From Cognataquiflexum nitidum (GTDB lineage: Bacteria > Bacteroidota > Bacteroidia > Cytophagales > Cyclobacteriaceae), in the NCBI RefSeq assembly GCF_022538055.1, contig NZ_JAKZAM010000001.1:124001-188000 (forward strand): 64,000 nucleotides of DNA, in the 5' to 3' direction. The notes below the pieces were generated by a model. The model saw only the letters and a list, made by a program, of their open reading frames with translations, was not told where the DNA came from and did not search any database. Position 1 is the first letter of the stretch. Each line of letters begins with the position of its first letter. The translations under genes were made by a program, and so were the position numbers. Shown piece after piece: positions 15,341-24,385 of the stretch.

Positions 15341-16807
15341 TTATTCTTTACTGATCTCCTGAAGCATTGCTTTTACTTTATCAGGAACATTTCGGATTTG
15401 GGCTAGTCCAATGAATACATATACTAAACTAGATACTATCAGCGGAAGACTGACCTGTAAAGCCAAGCTGCTGATTTCAATATTCTTGGTGATGATGAAG
15501 GTGAGGAGGCCTGCAAAAATAGAACTGATGGCAGCGACCGGACCGCAAGATTTGAAGGTAGGAATGACCCCAAAAAGCATAGGGACGGCAATCGGTCCTA
15601 CCAAAGCCCCAAACCAAGTAATGATCAAGCCGAGAATTCCACCAAAATATTCATATTGAAGAGCGACAATGATAGTCAGTAAGGTAAATATGAAAGTCGT
15701 AACCCTCGCCGTGAGCAATGAAATTTTATTTAAGCTGAACTTCTCCGAAATGTTTGGCAGGATATCTCTTGTGATCACGGCAGAAATGGTATTGATGTCA
15801 GAGGAAGTCATGGACATGGTATTGGCAAAAAGGGAAGCGATCACCAGTCCAACCAAACCTGAAGGCAAAAGTAAAAGAGTCAACTGACCATAAGACTGAC
15901 TTGGATCTGCCAAATCAGGAAGCAAAATTGGTGCAGCCCACATCGGGAAAAATAAAATTAAAGGCCAAATCAAATATAGCCAACCTGATAGCCTTGCTGC
16001 TTTGGTAGCCTGAGATTCTGAAGGGGAAGAAATATAACGGGTGGCAAGATTCCATTGACCACCATTATAAGAGAGGAAATTTATAAACAAAAATGCAAGG
16101 GCAAAACCTACACCATAGGGATCATTAAATGGTTTGCTGTTGGCTGAAGGCAATTTTTCCCACATAGTAAAAATGCTTTCCAGTCCATCAAGCTTGTATA
16201 ACACTGCGAAGAACATAACTAGTCCTCCCAAAAGTTGAATGATAAATTGCGCAAAATCTGTGATGACAACAGCCCACAATCCACCAAAGGTGATGTACAA
16301 AAGAGAGATCCCTCCTGCAATTAAAATACCAATTGGAAGACTGATGCCGGTAAAAACATTGAGCAAAATGGCAATAGAGGCCCATTTGGCCCCGATATCG
16401 AATAGTTTTAACAGCACACCGCTCCAAGCCATGATCTGTTGGGTGAGGATATTGTAGCGTCGGGCAAGGAATTCAAGAGGAGATTGGATATGGAATTTTT
16501 TGCGAAGCCTGACCCAACGCACGGGAAATATTTTGGCACTGGCCAAAATTGTCAAGCCGATAGTAAATGCCCACCAAACATATATTGTAAATCCATGGGT
16601 ATAAGCAATGGCGGCATAAGCAACGAAAACTGCCCCACTATATCCCGAGACGTGGTGGGATATTCCTGAAAGCCACCAAGGCAAGTTCCCTCCTGCGACG
16701 AAATAATCGTCGGCGTTTTTATTTCGGAAATAGGAGTAAACCCCGATCACCAACATCAGGAGAAAAAAAGCGGTGATTACAATCAGGTCAAAAGAGGTGA
16801 GCTTCAT
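15341..16807 (-). CDS. Sodium:solute symporter (SSS family)
   Basis: A 488-residue inner-membrane protein with about 13 hydrophobic segments, beginning with SFDLIVITAFFLLMLVIGVY and the family segment DDYFVAGGNLPWWLSGISHH. TM-rich body includes GGLWAVVITDFAQFIIQ, the sodium-site region of SSS proteins. Substrate not readable; its place directly before the NagB-NagA fusion suggests an amino sugar, sialic acid or a related product. Same strand, 21 bases before nagBA and 31 after the Gfo/Idh gene. Confidence 0.9.
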   Translation of the reverse strand: MKLTSFDLIVITAFFLLMLVIGVYSYFRNKNADDYFVAGGNLPWWLSGISHHVSGYSGAVFVAYAAIAYTHGFTIYVWWAFTIGLTILASAKIFPVRWVRLRKKFHIQSPLEFLARRYNILTQQIMAWSGVLLKLFDIGAKWASIAILLNVFTGISLPIGILIAGGISLLYITFGGLWAVVITDFAQFIIQLLGGLVMFFAVLYKLDGLESIFTMWEKLPSANSKPFNDPYGVGFALAFLFINFLSYNGGQWNLATRYISSPSESQATKAARLSGWLYLIWPLILFFPMWAAPILLPDLADPSQSYGQLTLLLLPSGLVGLVIASLFANTMSMTSSDINTISAVITRDILPNISEKFSLNKISLLTARVTTFIFTLLTIIVALQYEYFGGILGLIITWFGALVGPIAVPMLFGVIPTFKSCGPVAAISSIFAGLLTFIITKNIEISSLALQVSLPLIVSSLVYVFIGLAQIRNVPDKVKAMLQEISKE

Positions 16808-16838
16808 GGTCGGGTGGAGGAGGAGTAGGGAATTGGGT

Positions 16839-18191
16839 TTATACTTTTGGTTCCCACCCAGGTTGATAATCCCTTCTCCAATATTTCATCGCTTCTTTGC
16901 TCCCGATAATATGGCCGTTTTTTGGATCCACGTTCAATGTCTCACCTGTCCTTTGTGCAATATTTCCCAATTGGACCAAGAGTGTACTCGTCTGTCCCCC
17001 GATAATTTCAGCTGCTAGTGGAGTTCCTTTTTTAATTCCATCAAACATGTTTTGGATATGGATGGCGTCAAGTTCCTGGGTTGGGTCGGAAAGATTTCTC
17101 GCATCCACGGGCCGGTCGTATTTTACTTCTTTGACGAGTTTGTTTTTTAAGTCATAAATGGAGTAAGCATTGCCACCTCCAATATTCACAGAACCCTCTT
17201 CCCCGTAGAAAATCACGCCTACACTCGATCCTTCATTGTTGATACCGTTGCAGCTTCTTCCTTCCCAACTGATCATACTTTTATTTTCAAATTCCAGATT
17301 GATCATTTGGGTATCCGGGGTTTCCCAATCATCCTGATATCGGTACCTTCCACCTGCGGAAGTAACTTTCGTCGGGAATTCCACACCCAATCCCCATCGT
17401 GCCAGATCGACCATGTGGGTACCATTGTTCAATGCTTCGCCGGTTCCCCAATTCCAGAACCAATGCCAATTGTAATGGATGACATTGTCTCTAAAGTCTT
17501 CTCTTGGGGCCGGACCTTGCCATAAGTCATAATCCAAATGGGCAGGGACTGCTGTTTTTTTACCGATTCCAATAGGCCCGCGGTTGTTGGTATACCAGGT
17601 TTTGGCATAATATGGTCTTCCGATAGTACCGTCATGGACTTCTTTGATGGCGGCGGCCACATTTGGCCATGACCTTCTTTGGTTTCCCATTTGGATCAGT
17701 CTTTTGTACCTGGCAGCAGCTTGGAGCAATATTTCCCCTTCGTTGGGATTATGGCTGGAAGGTTTTTCCAGGTAAACATCCTTTCCTGCTTTGCAGGCGA
17801 GAATGGCTGCCGGGGCATGCCAATGGTCCGGGGCTGCAATCACCAATACATCTACATCCTTGTCCTCCAGGCTTTTTCTAAAATCCGGAGTAGCTTTTGG
17901 AATGGAGTTTTGGATTTTAGCTACTGTATTGATGCATTTTTCTGCGGCCAATTGATCCACGTCGCAGATATGGATTACCTCTGCATTTGGTTGGTTTGCA
18001 AAATTCTGTGCCAAAGCATTTCCACGGCTGTTCACACCCATCACTGAAACCTTGATTCTTTCATTGGCTCCAAGGATTTTTCCGTAGCTTTTTGGACTGA
18101 AGGCAGGAAGTATTCCTCCTATCGAAAATACCGCAGTACCTGCGATGGATTTTTTGAGAAAATCTCTCCTGGAATCTTTGGAAGTTGTCAT
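16839..18191 (-). CDS. Tat-exported Gfo/Idh/MocA oxidoreductase, first gene of amino-sugar operon
   Basis: A 450-residue protein with twin-arginine signal (DSRRDFLKKSIAGTAVF) and Rossmann start VSVMGVNSRGNALAQNFA. VLVIAAPDHWHAPAAILA and DVYLEKPSSHNP carry the conserved EKP lysine; the substrate-side domain has HYNWHWFWNWGTGEALNNG and GTHMVDLARWGLG. This subfamily is abundant in Bacteroidota and Planctomycetota, with NAD carried by the folded protein through Tat. A GH109-type NAD-dependent glycosidase is an alternative because some of those share this build, but I cannot assign it. It heads an operon with the symporter and NagBA fusion. Confidence 0.85.
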   Translation of the reverse strand: MTTSKDSRRDFLKKSIAGTAVFSIGGILPAFSPKSYGKILGANERIKVSVMGVNSRGNALAQNFANQPNAEVIHICDVDQLAAEKCINTVAKIQNSIPKATPDFRKSLEDKDVDVLVIAAPDHWHAPAAILACKAGKDVYLEKPSSHNPNEGEILLQAAARYKRLIQMGNQRRSWPNVAAAIKEVHDGTIGRPYYAKTWYTNNRGPIGIGKKTAVPAHLDYDLWQGPAPREDFRDNVIHYNWHWFWNWGTGEALNNGTHMVDLARWGLGVEFPTKVTSAGGRYRYQDDWETPDTQMINLEFENKSMISWEGRSCNGINNEGSSVGVIFYGEEGSVNIGGGNAYSIYDLKNKLVKEVKYDRPVDARNLSDPTQELDAIHIQNMFDGIKKGTPLAAEIIGGQTSTLLVQLGNIAQRTGETLNVDPKNGHIIGSKEAMKYWRRDYQPGWEPKV

Positions 18192-18563
18192 GTTATGTAG
18201 TGGTGGGTTAAAGTGATTTTTGAAGAAATGACTCGGGAATTATTTCTCCATCATTTACAATATATTGATTAATACTTCGCAGATAAAGATTTTTTACGGG
18301 ACAGGTTATTTCATGTAATTCCCAACTTTCACCGTTATCTCAATGGCTGCTAAAATAGGCTTTCAGTCATTTTTTATTTTCCAACTGCCATCAGTCCAAT
18401 ACTCCAAGAAGTCATGGTTTATTGAAAGATTTTAATTGGAGAGCTCGACCAAAAAACCGATTTTTTTGAATTAGTGGATAGATATTGTATTTTACTGATA
18501 ATTAATAGATTGGAAAGATTAAAATATATTTCCATATACATACCCAAAATAAAACGCATTTAT
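18192..18563. other. Divergent intergenic region
   Basis: AT-rich region of about 370 bases between two divergent Gfo/Idh genes. It should hold both promoters, but I see no exact TAnnTTTG element, operator repeat or RNA structure. An upstream in-frame ATG at 18474 would extend the plus-strand protein by 30 residues, but that extension does not look like the family. Confidence 0.4.
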
Positions 18564-19877
18564 ATGTCAGATAAAATTTATTCGCCCGAAAAAAAAGACA
18601 GGAGGGAATTTCTTAAATCCACTGGGACGGCCTTGATAGGAAGTGCCGCTCTCCCTTTTGTATTTCAGGTCAATCCTGCTTTTGCCATGAAGAACAATAC
18701 CCTCAAAGTGGGCTTGATTGGATGTGGAGGTAGGGGAACCGGAGCGGCACTGCAGGCTCTAAAAGCAGATTCTGACGCAGTTCTGACCTGTATGGGAGAT
18801 ATTTTTTCCGATTATCTGGATGAATCTTATCAGGCACTTTTTGAGGCAAATCCCAATCAAGTCAAAGTGGGTAAAGAAAACCGTTTTGTTGGATTTGATG
18901 CCTACAAAAAAGTCATAGAATCTGACGTGGATGTGGTTATCCTAACTACTCCTCCTGTATTCCGGCCCGGTCATTTCAAAGCTGCTATTGAGGCCGGAAA
19001 ACATGTTTTTTGCGAAAAGCCCGTCGCTGTGGATGCTCCCGGTGTTCGGAGTGTTTTGGAAACAGCCAAACTAGCCAAGTCCAAAAACCTTTCCGTGGTT
19101 TCAGGATTTACATTTCGGTATGATTTTCCCAAAAGGGCTCTTTTTGAAAGGATCAACAAGGGGCACATCGGTGAAGTAGCTTCCGTGCTTACGGTAAGAA
19201 ATGGGGGAGGATTGTGGTATAAGGACAGGAAACCTGAGTGGAAAGAAATGGAATACCAATTAAGAAACTGGTATTACTATGATTGGCTTTCGGGTGATTA
19301 TATCGTAGAGATGATGGTCCACAGCCTTGACATGATGTCATGGGCTTTTGGAGACAAACTTCCAGTAAAAGCCACAGGGTCAGGTGGCAGACAATCCCGA
19401 ACCGAAGAAAAGTTCGGAAATATCTATGACCACTTTGCCATAGAATATGAATATGAAAACGGCGCAAAAGGAATCCATTTCAGTAGACAACAACAAGGGG
19501 CTTCCAATGTCAATAAGGCAGAAATCACGGGAAGAAATGGAAATGCTATCGTGGATATCGGAAGGCAAATTCATCGAATTGATGGTCAAAATGCTTGGAA
19601 TTATGAGGGTGAAAAAAACAATCCTTATGAAACCCAACATGAGGAATTGTTTGTAGCTATAAGGTCTGGCAGGCCTATCAATGAAGGAGACCTGATGGCA
19701 AACAGCACGATGTTGGCGGTTTTGGGGAGAATGGTCGGCTACACGGGTCAAACCATTGGATGGCAAGAAGCGCTCAACTCCACCCAAACCTTAGGGCCTA
19801 AATTGGAGGAGTATGATTGGGACCTCAAATGGCCTGTTCCCGCTGTGTCCATCCCGGGAAAGAACAAGTTTTTTTGA
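18564..19877 (+). CDS. Tat-exported Gfo/Idh/MocA oxidoreductase
   Basis: A 437-residue protein when started at 18564, which places the twin-arginine motif (KKDRREFLKSTGTALIG) near the N-terminus. NAD-binding start KVGLIGCGGRGTGAALQ; VVILTTPPVFRPGHF and HVFCEKPVAVDAPG follow with the EKP lysine; the C-terminal half has DWLSGDYIVEMMVHSLDMMSWAFG with the catalytic-side His/Asp. It is followed 61 bases later by a DUF1080 gene on the same strand. In the known 3-keto-glycoside pathways this enzyme type oxidises C3 of a sugar so that a DUF1080 enzyme can cleave it; that role is inferred from the neighbours. Confidence 0.87.
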   Translation: MSDKIYSPEKKDRREFLKSTGTALIGSAALPFVFQVNPAFAMKNNTLKVGLIGCGGRGTGAALQALKADSDAVLTCMGDIFSDYLDESYQALFEANPNQVKVGKENRFVGFDAYKKVIESDVDVVILTTPPVFRPGHFKAAIEAGKHVFCEKPVAVDAPGVRSVLETAKLAKSKNLSVVSGFTFRYDFPKRALFERINKGHIGEVASVLTVRNGGGLWYKDRKPEWKEMEYQLRNWYYYDWLSGDYIVEMMVHSLDMMSWAFGDKLPVKATGSGGRQSRTEEKFGNIYDHFAIEYEYENGAKGIHFSRQQQGASNVNKAEITGRNGNAIVDIGRQIHRIDGQNAWNYEGEKNNPYETQHEELFVAIRSGRPINEGDLMANSTMLAVLGRMVGYTGQTIGWQEALNSTQTLGPKLEEYDWDLKWPVPAVSIPGKNKFF

Positions 19878-19938
19878 CCAAACTTTCCATCCTCGATCGA
19901 TTTCTTTTCTTAAAAATCCTTTAAAATATTTCCGCTAA

Positions 19939-20700
19939 ATGAAAAACCTGAAATCATTGTCTTTTGTCTTTTTCTTAATTCTTGTGCAAAATTTCTCCGC
20001 TTTTTGTCAGGAATATCTTTTTGAGTTTGGGAAATCAAGAGGAATAGAAGCCCTCATTTCCGATCAGTCACCAAAAGAAACTTCATTGAAATGGTATAAT
20101 GTCAATACAGAAAAAGACACCTGGTATTTTGAAGGGCAGGAACTGGTATGTAGGGGATTGCCCATTGGAGTGATCCGATCCGAAAAGCAATATGAAAACT
20201 TCATCATGCATATAGAATGGAAGCACATGGAACTCGGGGGAAACTCAGGGAGTTTTGTTTGGAGCAGTGCTGTCCCCGGAGAGCAGAGGCTGCCCGATGG
20301 CGTCGAGGTGCAGATGCTGGAATTGGACTGGGTCAACCAAAATAAAAAAGACGGCGTCTTGCCTCCAATCGCTTATGTCCATGGCGAATTGTTTGGTGTG
20401 GGCGGAGTGACTACGGTACCTGATAACCCACGTGGGACCCGGAGTAAATCCATTGAAAACAGATGCTTGGGAAGAGGAGAGTGGAATACTTATGTGGTCA
20501 TTTGTGCAGATGGCGTCATCAAGCTCTCAGTAAACGGTAAATTTGTCAACGGTATCAGCCAATCAAGTCAAAAGAAAGGATACATCTGCTTGGAATCTGA
20601 AGGAGCTCCGATTCATTTCAGAAACCTGAAAATTACCGAATTACCTTCAGGAGTCATCTCAGCCGAACAAATCGCCCCTCTTTTGACCTCTGGAAATTAA
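19939..20700 (+). CDS. DUF1080 / 3-keto-disaccharide hydrolase domain protein
   Basis: A 253-residue exported protein with signal peptide ([24 protein letters not shown]). The single beta-jelly-roll domain shows the family markers [35 protein letters not shown] and [12 protein letters not shown]1080 proteins are concanavalin-like folds, several of which hydrolyse or eliminate 3-keto-glycosides. Directly follows a Gfo/Idh oxidoreductase, which would supply such a substrate, and is convergent with the NHL protein (13-base gap). Confidence 0.87.
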   Translation: MKNLKSLSFVFFLILVQNFSAFCQEYLFEFGKSRGIEALISDQSPKETSLKWYNVNTEKDTWYFEGQELVCRGLPIGVIRSEKQYENFIMHIEWKHMELGGNSGSFVWSSAVPGEQRLPDGVEVQMLELDWVNQNKKDGVLPPIAYVHGELFGVGGVTTVPDNPRGTRSKSIENRCLGRGEWNTYVVICADGVIKLSVNGKFVNGISQSSQKKGYICLESEGAPIHFRNLKITELPSGVISAEQIAPLLTSGN

Positions 20701-20713
20701 AAGACCTGAAAGA

Positions 20714-21760
20714 TTATACCCGCGTTAGTTTGATGGGGTAACTTTTTGAGGCATTCCACTGACAGACATAGATATTCTCGTCCTGATCTATGCATACATC
20801 GTGGCAATGCTTGAAAATAGGTTCTTTTTGGATCATCAATTGGAGCTCTCCATCGATGTATTTTGGTTGGGTACCACCAGGATTAGAGACAACTTTATTG
20901 TTTTCATCCAGAATAGTCACAAACCCCGAGTTGTCCATTTGCTCCAGGTATTTGGATCTGGACCAGCAAACCCCTGCATAGAGATTTTTACCATGAATAA
21001 CAGGACGGCAAACAAAAGCCCCCGGAAGAAAAAGTGTTTCTAAATATTCACCTTCCATAGTAAATCTTTTGAATGAATTATGACCCCGGGAAGTACAAAG
21101 TAGGGTAGGAGTTCCTCCTTTTCTTTGGTCGACGGCTATTCCATGGACAGTTTTGAATTGGGAATCACCGTGTCCATCGCCACCAAACATCCTGATAAAT
21201 TTTCCTTTGCTGTCATATTGAAGTACATACTGAGAGCCATAGCCATCGGTAATATACAAGTCACCATTTGGTGCAACGACAGTTTCGGTTGGAGTGTAGC
21301 GCATCCCTTCTTTATAGATTTCCTGACTTGTCGGTGTAGCTATTTCTGTAATTATTTTCCCTTTAAGATCGGTTTTGATGACCCTGCCACCATTGTCTAC
21401 GATCCATAAAAATTCTTCACCACCTTCATCGACTAGGCTCAGGCCATGCGCAGAACCCAATCCCAATGTCCACGAATCGAGGTACTTCCCTGATTGGTCG
21501 TAGATAATGATGTTGTTTTTGGATTCATCAGTTACCATCAGCAGTCTTCCTTTCTTGTCCATGACCATTTCGTGGCAATTGACCACCGGAAATTTGGCGG
21601 GATCAAGATTTCCCCAAGAGGTATTTACTTTATATTTGAAATCCCCGTGACCAATGATGGTGTCAGGTTGAGATGCAAAAGAATAAGAAGGTGTTATCGC
21701 CATTGCGGCACCTGCTAATGCGGAATGCTTGATGAATTGTCTTCTAGAGAAATCTGTCAT
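20714..21760 (-). CDS. Tat-exported NHL-repeat beta-propeller protein
   Basis: A 348-residue protein with twin-arginine signal (FSRRQFIKHSALAGAAM) and a six-bladed NHL-type propeller: repeated blades of the form G.LLMVTDESKNNIIIYDQSG, EEFLWIVDNGGRVIKTD, GDLYITDGYGSQYVLQYD, ENIYVCQWNASKSYPIKL. Exact function unknown; such propellers resemble the lyase half of peptidyl-glycine alpha-amidating enzymes and often sit with Gfo/Idh and isomerase genes in Bacteroidota. Divergent from the isomerase gene (21913) and convergent with the DUF1080 gene. Confidence 0.82.
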   Translation of the reverse strand: MTDFSRRQFIKHSALAGAAMAITPSYSFASQPDTIIGHGDFKYKVNTSWGNLDPAKFPVVNCHEMVMDKKGRLLMVTDESKNNIIIYDQSGKYLDSWTLGLGSAHGLSLVDEGGEEFLWIVDNGGRVIKTDLKGKIITEIATPTSQEIYKEGMRYTPTETVVAPNGDLYITDGYGSQYVLQYDSKGKFIRMFGGDGHGDSQFKTVHGIAVDQRKGGTPTLLCTSRGHNSFKRFTMEGEYLETLFLPGAFVCRPVIHGKNLYAGVCWSRSKYLEQMDNSGFVTILDENNKVVSNPGGTQPKYIDGELQLMIQKEPIFKHCHDVCIDQDENIYVCQWNASKSYPIKLTRV

Positions 21761-21912
21761 GGGTTATTGAGTTTTGAAGAAGTAATTTAGCAAAGTATCA
21801 CAAAATTCACATTTTGTTTTTTCCTGGATGATAAAATTTCCATCAGTCACATTCTTGGATGGCAATTTTAATCGGATTCACTATCTTCAATCAAACAAAC
21901 CCAATAAGACCT

Positions 21913-22752
21913 ATGGAAAACCTCTTTAAAAAATTATTCTCTTTAGCAATTGCGATTCTCCTGTCTGCACAGGTACAGGCACAGGAGATTGCATTGCAGA
22001 TGTATAGCCTGCGCAATGAAATGAAAACCGATGTCAAAGGCACCCATGCCCTAATTCCCAAAATGGGCATCAAATTCATCGAAGGCGGGGGTACTTACGG
22101 CATGAGTCAGGATGAATACAAGACTTTTATTTCGGGCCTTGGCCTTTCTGTAGTGGCTGTCGGGGCAGATTACAAGCAATTGCAGGAAAACCCGCAGGAG
22201 ATCATAGATAATGCCAAAGCCTACGGTGCGAAATATGCTACCTGTTTTTGGATTCCCCATACTTCCGGAAAATTCAGCATCAAGGAGACACAGGAAGCCG
22301 TGGAGTTATTCAACAAAGCAGGTAAAATCTTACATGATGCAGGAATTACCCTTTGTTACCATCCACATGGATATGAGTTTACTGCCCATGGCAAAGGTGT
22401 TTTATTCGATGAAATGCTCAAGAATGCCAAGAACTTCGATTTCAATATGGATGTCTTTTGGGTGCAGATGGGTGGAGGCGATCCTTTGGCAATCATGAAA
22501 AAATACCCTGATAAATTCCCTTTGCTCCACTTGAAGGACAGGGCAAAAGGAACCCCGGGAAGTTCTGATGGAAAAGGAGATGTTGAGACTAACGTGGTAC
22601 TCGGAACGGGAGACATCGATATCAAAGGACTGATCAAACAGGCCCAAAAGTCAGGAACAAAATACCTGATTATTGAGGATGAGTCTTCGAGATCTGTACA
22701 ACAAATCCCTCAAAGTGTGGCCTATATCAAAAAAGTGATGGCTGAGAAATAA
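21913..22752 (+). CDS. Exported sugar phosphate isomerase/epimerase-type TIM-barrel protein
   Basis: A 279-residue protein starting at 21913 with a signal peptide (FKKLFSLAIAILLSAQVQAQ); an upstream in-frame ATG at 21859 adds 18 residues that spoil the signal and is rejected. The AP endonuclease 2-type barrel shows ALQMYSLRNEMK, FIEGGGTYGMS, ITLCYHPHGYEF (His), FNMDVFWVQMGGGDP, FPLLHLKDR and YLIIEDESS, giving the Glu/Asp/His metal site. Likely a 3-keto-sugar isomerase or epimerase of the periplasm, inferred from the adjacent Gfo/Idh-DUF1080 pair. Ends at a strong terminator. Confidence 0.85.
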   Translation: MENLFKKLFSLAIAILLSAQVQAQEIALQMYSLRNEMKTDVKGTHALIPKMGIKFIEGGGTYGMSQDEYKTFISGLGLSVVAVGADYKQLQENPQEIIDNAKAYGAKYATCFWIPHTSGKFSIKETQEAVELFNKAGKILHDAGITLCYHPHGYEFTAHGKGVLFDEMLKNAKNFDFNMDVFWVQMGGGDPLAIMKKYPDKFPLLHLKDRAKGTPGSSDGKGDVETNVVLGTGDIDIKGLIKQAQKSGTKYLIIEDESSRSVQQIPQSVAYIKKVMAEK

Positions 22753-22770
22753 TCTTCACTGGTTGAAAAG

Positions 22771-22813
22771 AAAAAAAGCCATGGAAACTTTTTGATGTTT
22801 CCATGGCTTTTTT
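22771..22813. terminator. Bidirectional terminator between isomerase gene and pyrF
   Basis: AAAAAAGCCATGGAAAC (22772-22788) and GTTTCCATGGCTTTTTT (22797-22813) form a perfect 17-base stem with A and T tracts on both sides; it serves two convergent genes. Confidence 0.88.
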
Positions 22814-22829
22814 ATGGTTTAATTGGGTC

Positions 22830-23648
22830 TTAGAAGCAATATTGATTTAAAAGAACTTCCATTTCCTGTTGCAGCTTTTTAGCTTCTTTTCTGGCTTCGG
22901 TTCCAAAATCAGCACCTTTGCCTGCATAAATGATTCCTCTCGAAGAGTTGACCAATAGTCCGCAACGGCTGTTCATTCCATATTTGGCTACGTCTTCCAG
23001 ACTTCCACCTTGTGCCCCAACTCCCGGGACAAGAAAGAAATGCTCAGGGACAATTTTTCTTACCTCACCGATTTTTTCTCCTCGTGTGGCTCCGACTACG
23101 TACATCATGTTGTCAGGATTTCCCCATTTACTGCTTTTTTCCAAGACCTCTTGGTAGACAGGTTTTCCGATTTTTAATTCCGAAAACTGAAAATCCAGAC
23201 TCCCTTCATTGGAAGTCAAAGCCAATAATATGACCCATTTGTTTTCGTAAGAAAGAAAAGGACTCACGCTGTCGATGCCCATGTATGGCGCGACGGTGAT
23301 GGAATCAAAATCCATGGTTTCAAAAAATGCCTTGGCATAAAGGCCGGAAGTATTTCCGATATCGCCCCGCTTGGCATCTGCTATGCTAAAAATATTTTTA
23401 GGGATATAATCCAAGGTCTTCTGCAGACTTTCCCATCCTTTTGGCCCCAATGCCTCATAGAAGGCAATATTGGGTTTGTAGGCTACTGCAAAGTCTGCTG
23501 TCTGATCAATAATCTGCTTGTTGAATTCAAAGATGGGATCAGCTTCTTTTTGAAGATGGCTTGGGATTTTGTTCAGGTCTGTATCCAGACCTACACATAA
23601 AAAAGATTGCTTGATTTTGATTTGTTCAAATAGTTCCTGTCGCGTCAT
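22830..23648 (-). CDS. pyrF: Orotidine 5'-phosphate decarboxylase (type 2)
   Basis: Last step of UMP synthesis, OMP to UMP plus CO2. The 272-residue protein is of the longer PyrF2 class with [13 protein letters not shown] at the start, the catalytic Lys/Asp set in [18 protein letters not shown] and the phosphate-binding [13 protein letters not shown] plus [10 protein letters not shown] near the end. It is followed on the same strand by... no close partner: lolA-like gene lies upstream at 39 bases. pyrD is nearby (26972-28030), so two pyrimidine genes share the region without being adjacent. Confidence 0.94.
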   Translation of the reverse strand: MTRQELFEQIKIKQSFLCVGLDTDLNKIPSHLQKEADPIFEFNKQIIDQTADFAVAYKPNIAFYEALGPKGWESLQKTLDYIPKNIFSIADAKRGDIGNTSGLYAKAFFETMDFDSITVAPYMGIDSVSPFLSYENKWVILLALTSNEGSLDFQFSELKIGKPVYQEVLEKSSKWGNPDNMMYVVGATRGEKIGEVRKIVPEHFFLVPGVGAQGGSLEDVAKYGMNSRCGLLVNSSRGIIYAGKGADFGTEARKEAKKLQQEMEVLLNQYCF

Positions 23649-23687
23649 TTTGAATTTTTTTCCTAAAAGTAGGGATAAAAATCAAAA

Positions 23688-24341
23688 TCAGCGGAGGTCT
23701 ATTATTTCTACCTTTCCGTATTTCTGCGGATTGAATGTGAAATAGTCATCTGTCAGTTCGGCATTGGTATTGACAGATTTGAATTTATACTTGAAAGTCC
23801 CCCCTTGGTCATCATAGATTTCCCAACTAATGAGGTCCTTTTTATTTTTATCAACAAAAAGCTTTACCCGCTTAAAAGGTGCGTTTGATTTTTCAGCAGT
23901 CAGTTCGATTTCTTGGATAACCATGCTACCTTCTGTTTTTTCACCTATCAATCTGTAATTGTATCCTTTTTGATAAATGGTATAGACAGATGATGGAGTT
24001 AGCTCATTTTCCATATCAGAGGAATTATTTATGGTCACCTCTTTGTAGCTGTCAGATTCGATATATGTCCAAACGGTCTTGCCGTTATTGAAAATTTCTT
24101 GTTCAGGTAATTTCAAGTGGTATTTATTGCCTTTGATAGCTATCTCTCCGCTTTGGTTTTGGGTGCGCCCATCCGAGACGTCCGAGTAGGAAAACTCAAA
24201 ACTCGCTTTGAGGCCTTTTATAGAAGCGTATTTCTGGCTGACCCCATCTAACACTGCTTTTGCCTTTGGGTCTTTGGTCTGAGAAAAGACTCCAGAAACA
24301 AAAAATATAGCGATAATTAAAGTGGCTGATAATTTTTTCAT
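23688..24341 (-). CDS. lolA: Outer membrane lipoprotein carrier protein, LolA-like
   Basis: Periplasmic chaperone that carries lipoproteins from the inner to the outer membrane. 217 residues with signal peptide (LSATLIIAIFFVSGVFSQ), then a half-barrel of antiparallel strands: IKGLKASFEFSYSDV, GEIAIKGNKYHLKLPEQE, GKTVWTYIE, FKRVKLFVDKNKKDLIS, with the conserved TVWTY strand. It lies directly downstream of ftsK, the same order as ftsK-lolA in many bacteria, which supports the name. The symbol is by context and fold; sequence conservation in the family is low. Confidence 0.85.
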   Translation of the reverse strand: MKKLSATLIIAIFFVSGVFSQTKDPKAKAVLDGVSQKYASIKGLKASFEFSYSDVSDGRTQNQSGEIAIKGNKYHLKLPEQEIFNNGKTVWTYIESDSYKEVTINNSSDMENELTPSSVYTIYQKGYNYRLIGEKTEGSMVIQEIELTAEKSNAPFKRVKLFVDKNKKDLISWEIYDDQGGTFKYKFKSVNTNAELTDDYFTFNPQKYGKVEIIDLR

Positions 24342-24385
24342 TTTGGTATGGTGAATATCACTTTCCGGAATTTAAATCCTGATAA

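Noticed and set aside
16839-18191. Assignment of the Gfo/Idh gene as a GH109 alpha-N-acetylgalactosaminidase
   Set aside because: Only the general build and Tat signal are shared; no GH109-specific motif that I can identify.
18474-18563. Upstream ATG extension of the Gfo/Idh gene
   Set aside because: Would put 30 unrelated residues before the Tat signal, which must be near the N-terminus.
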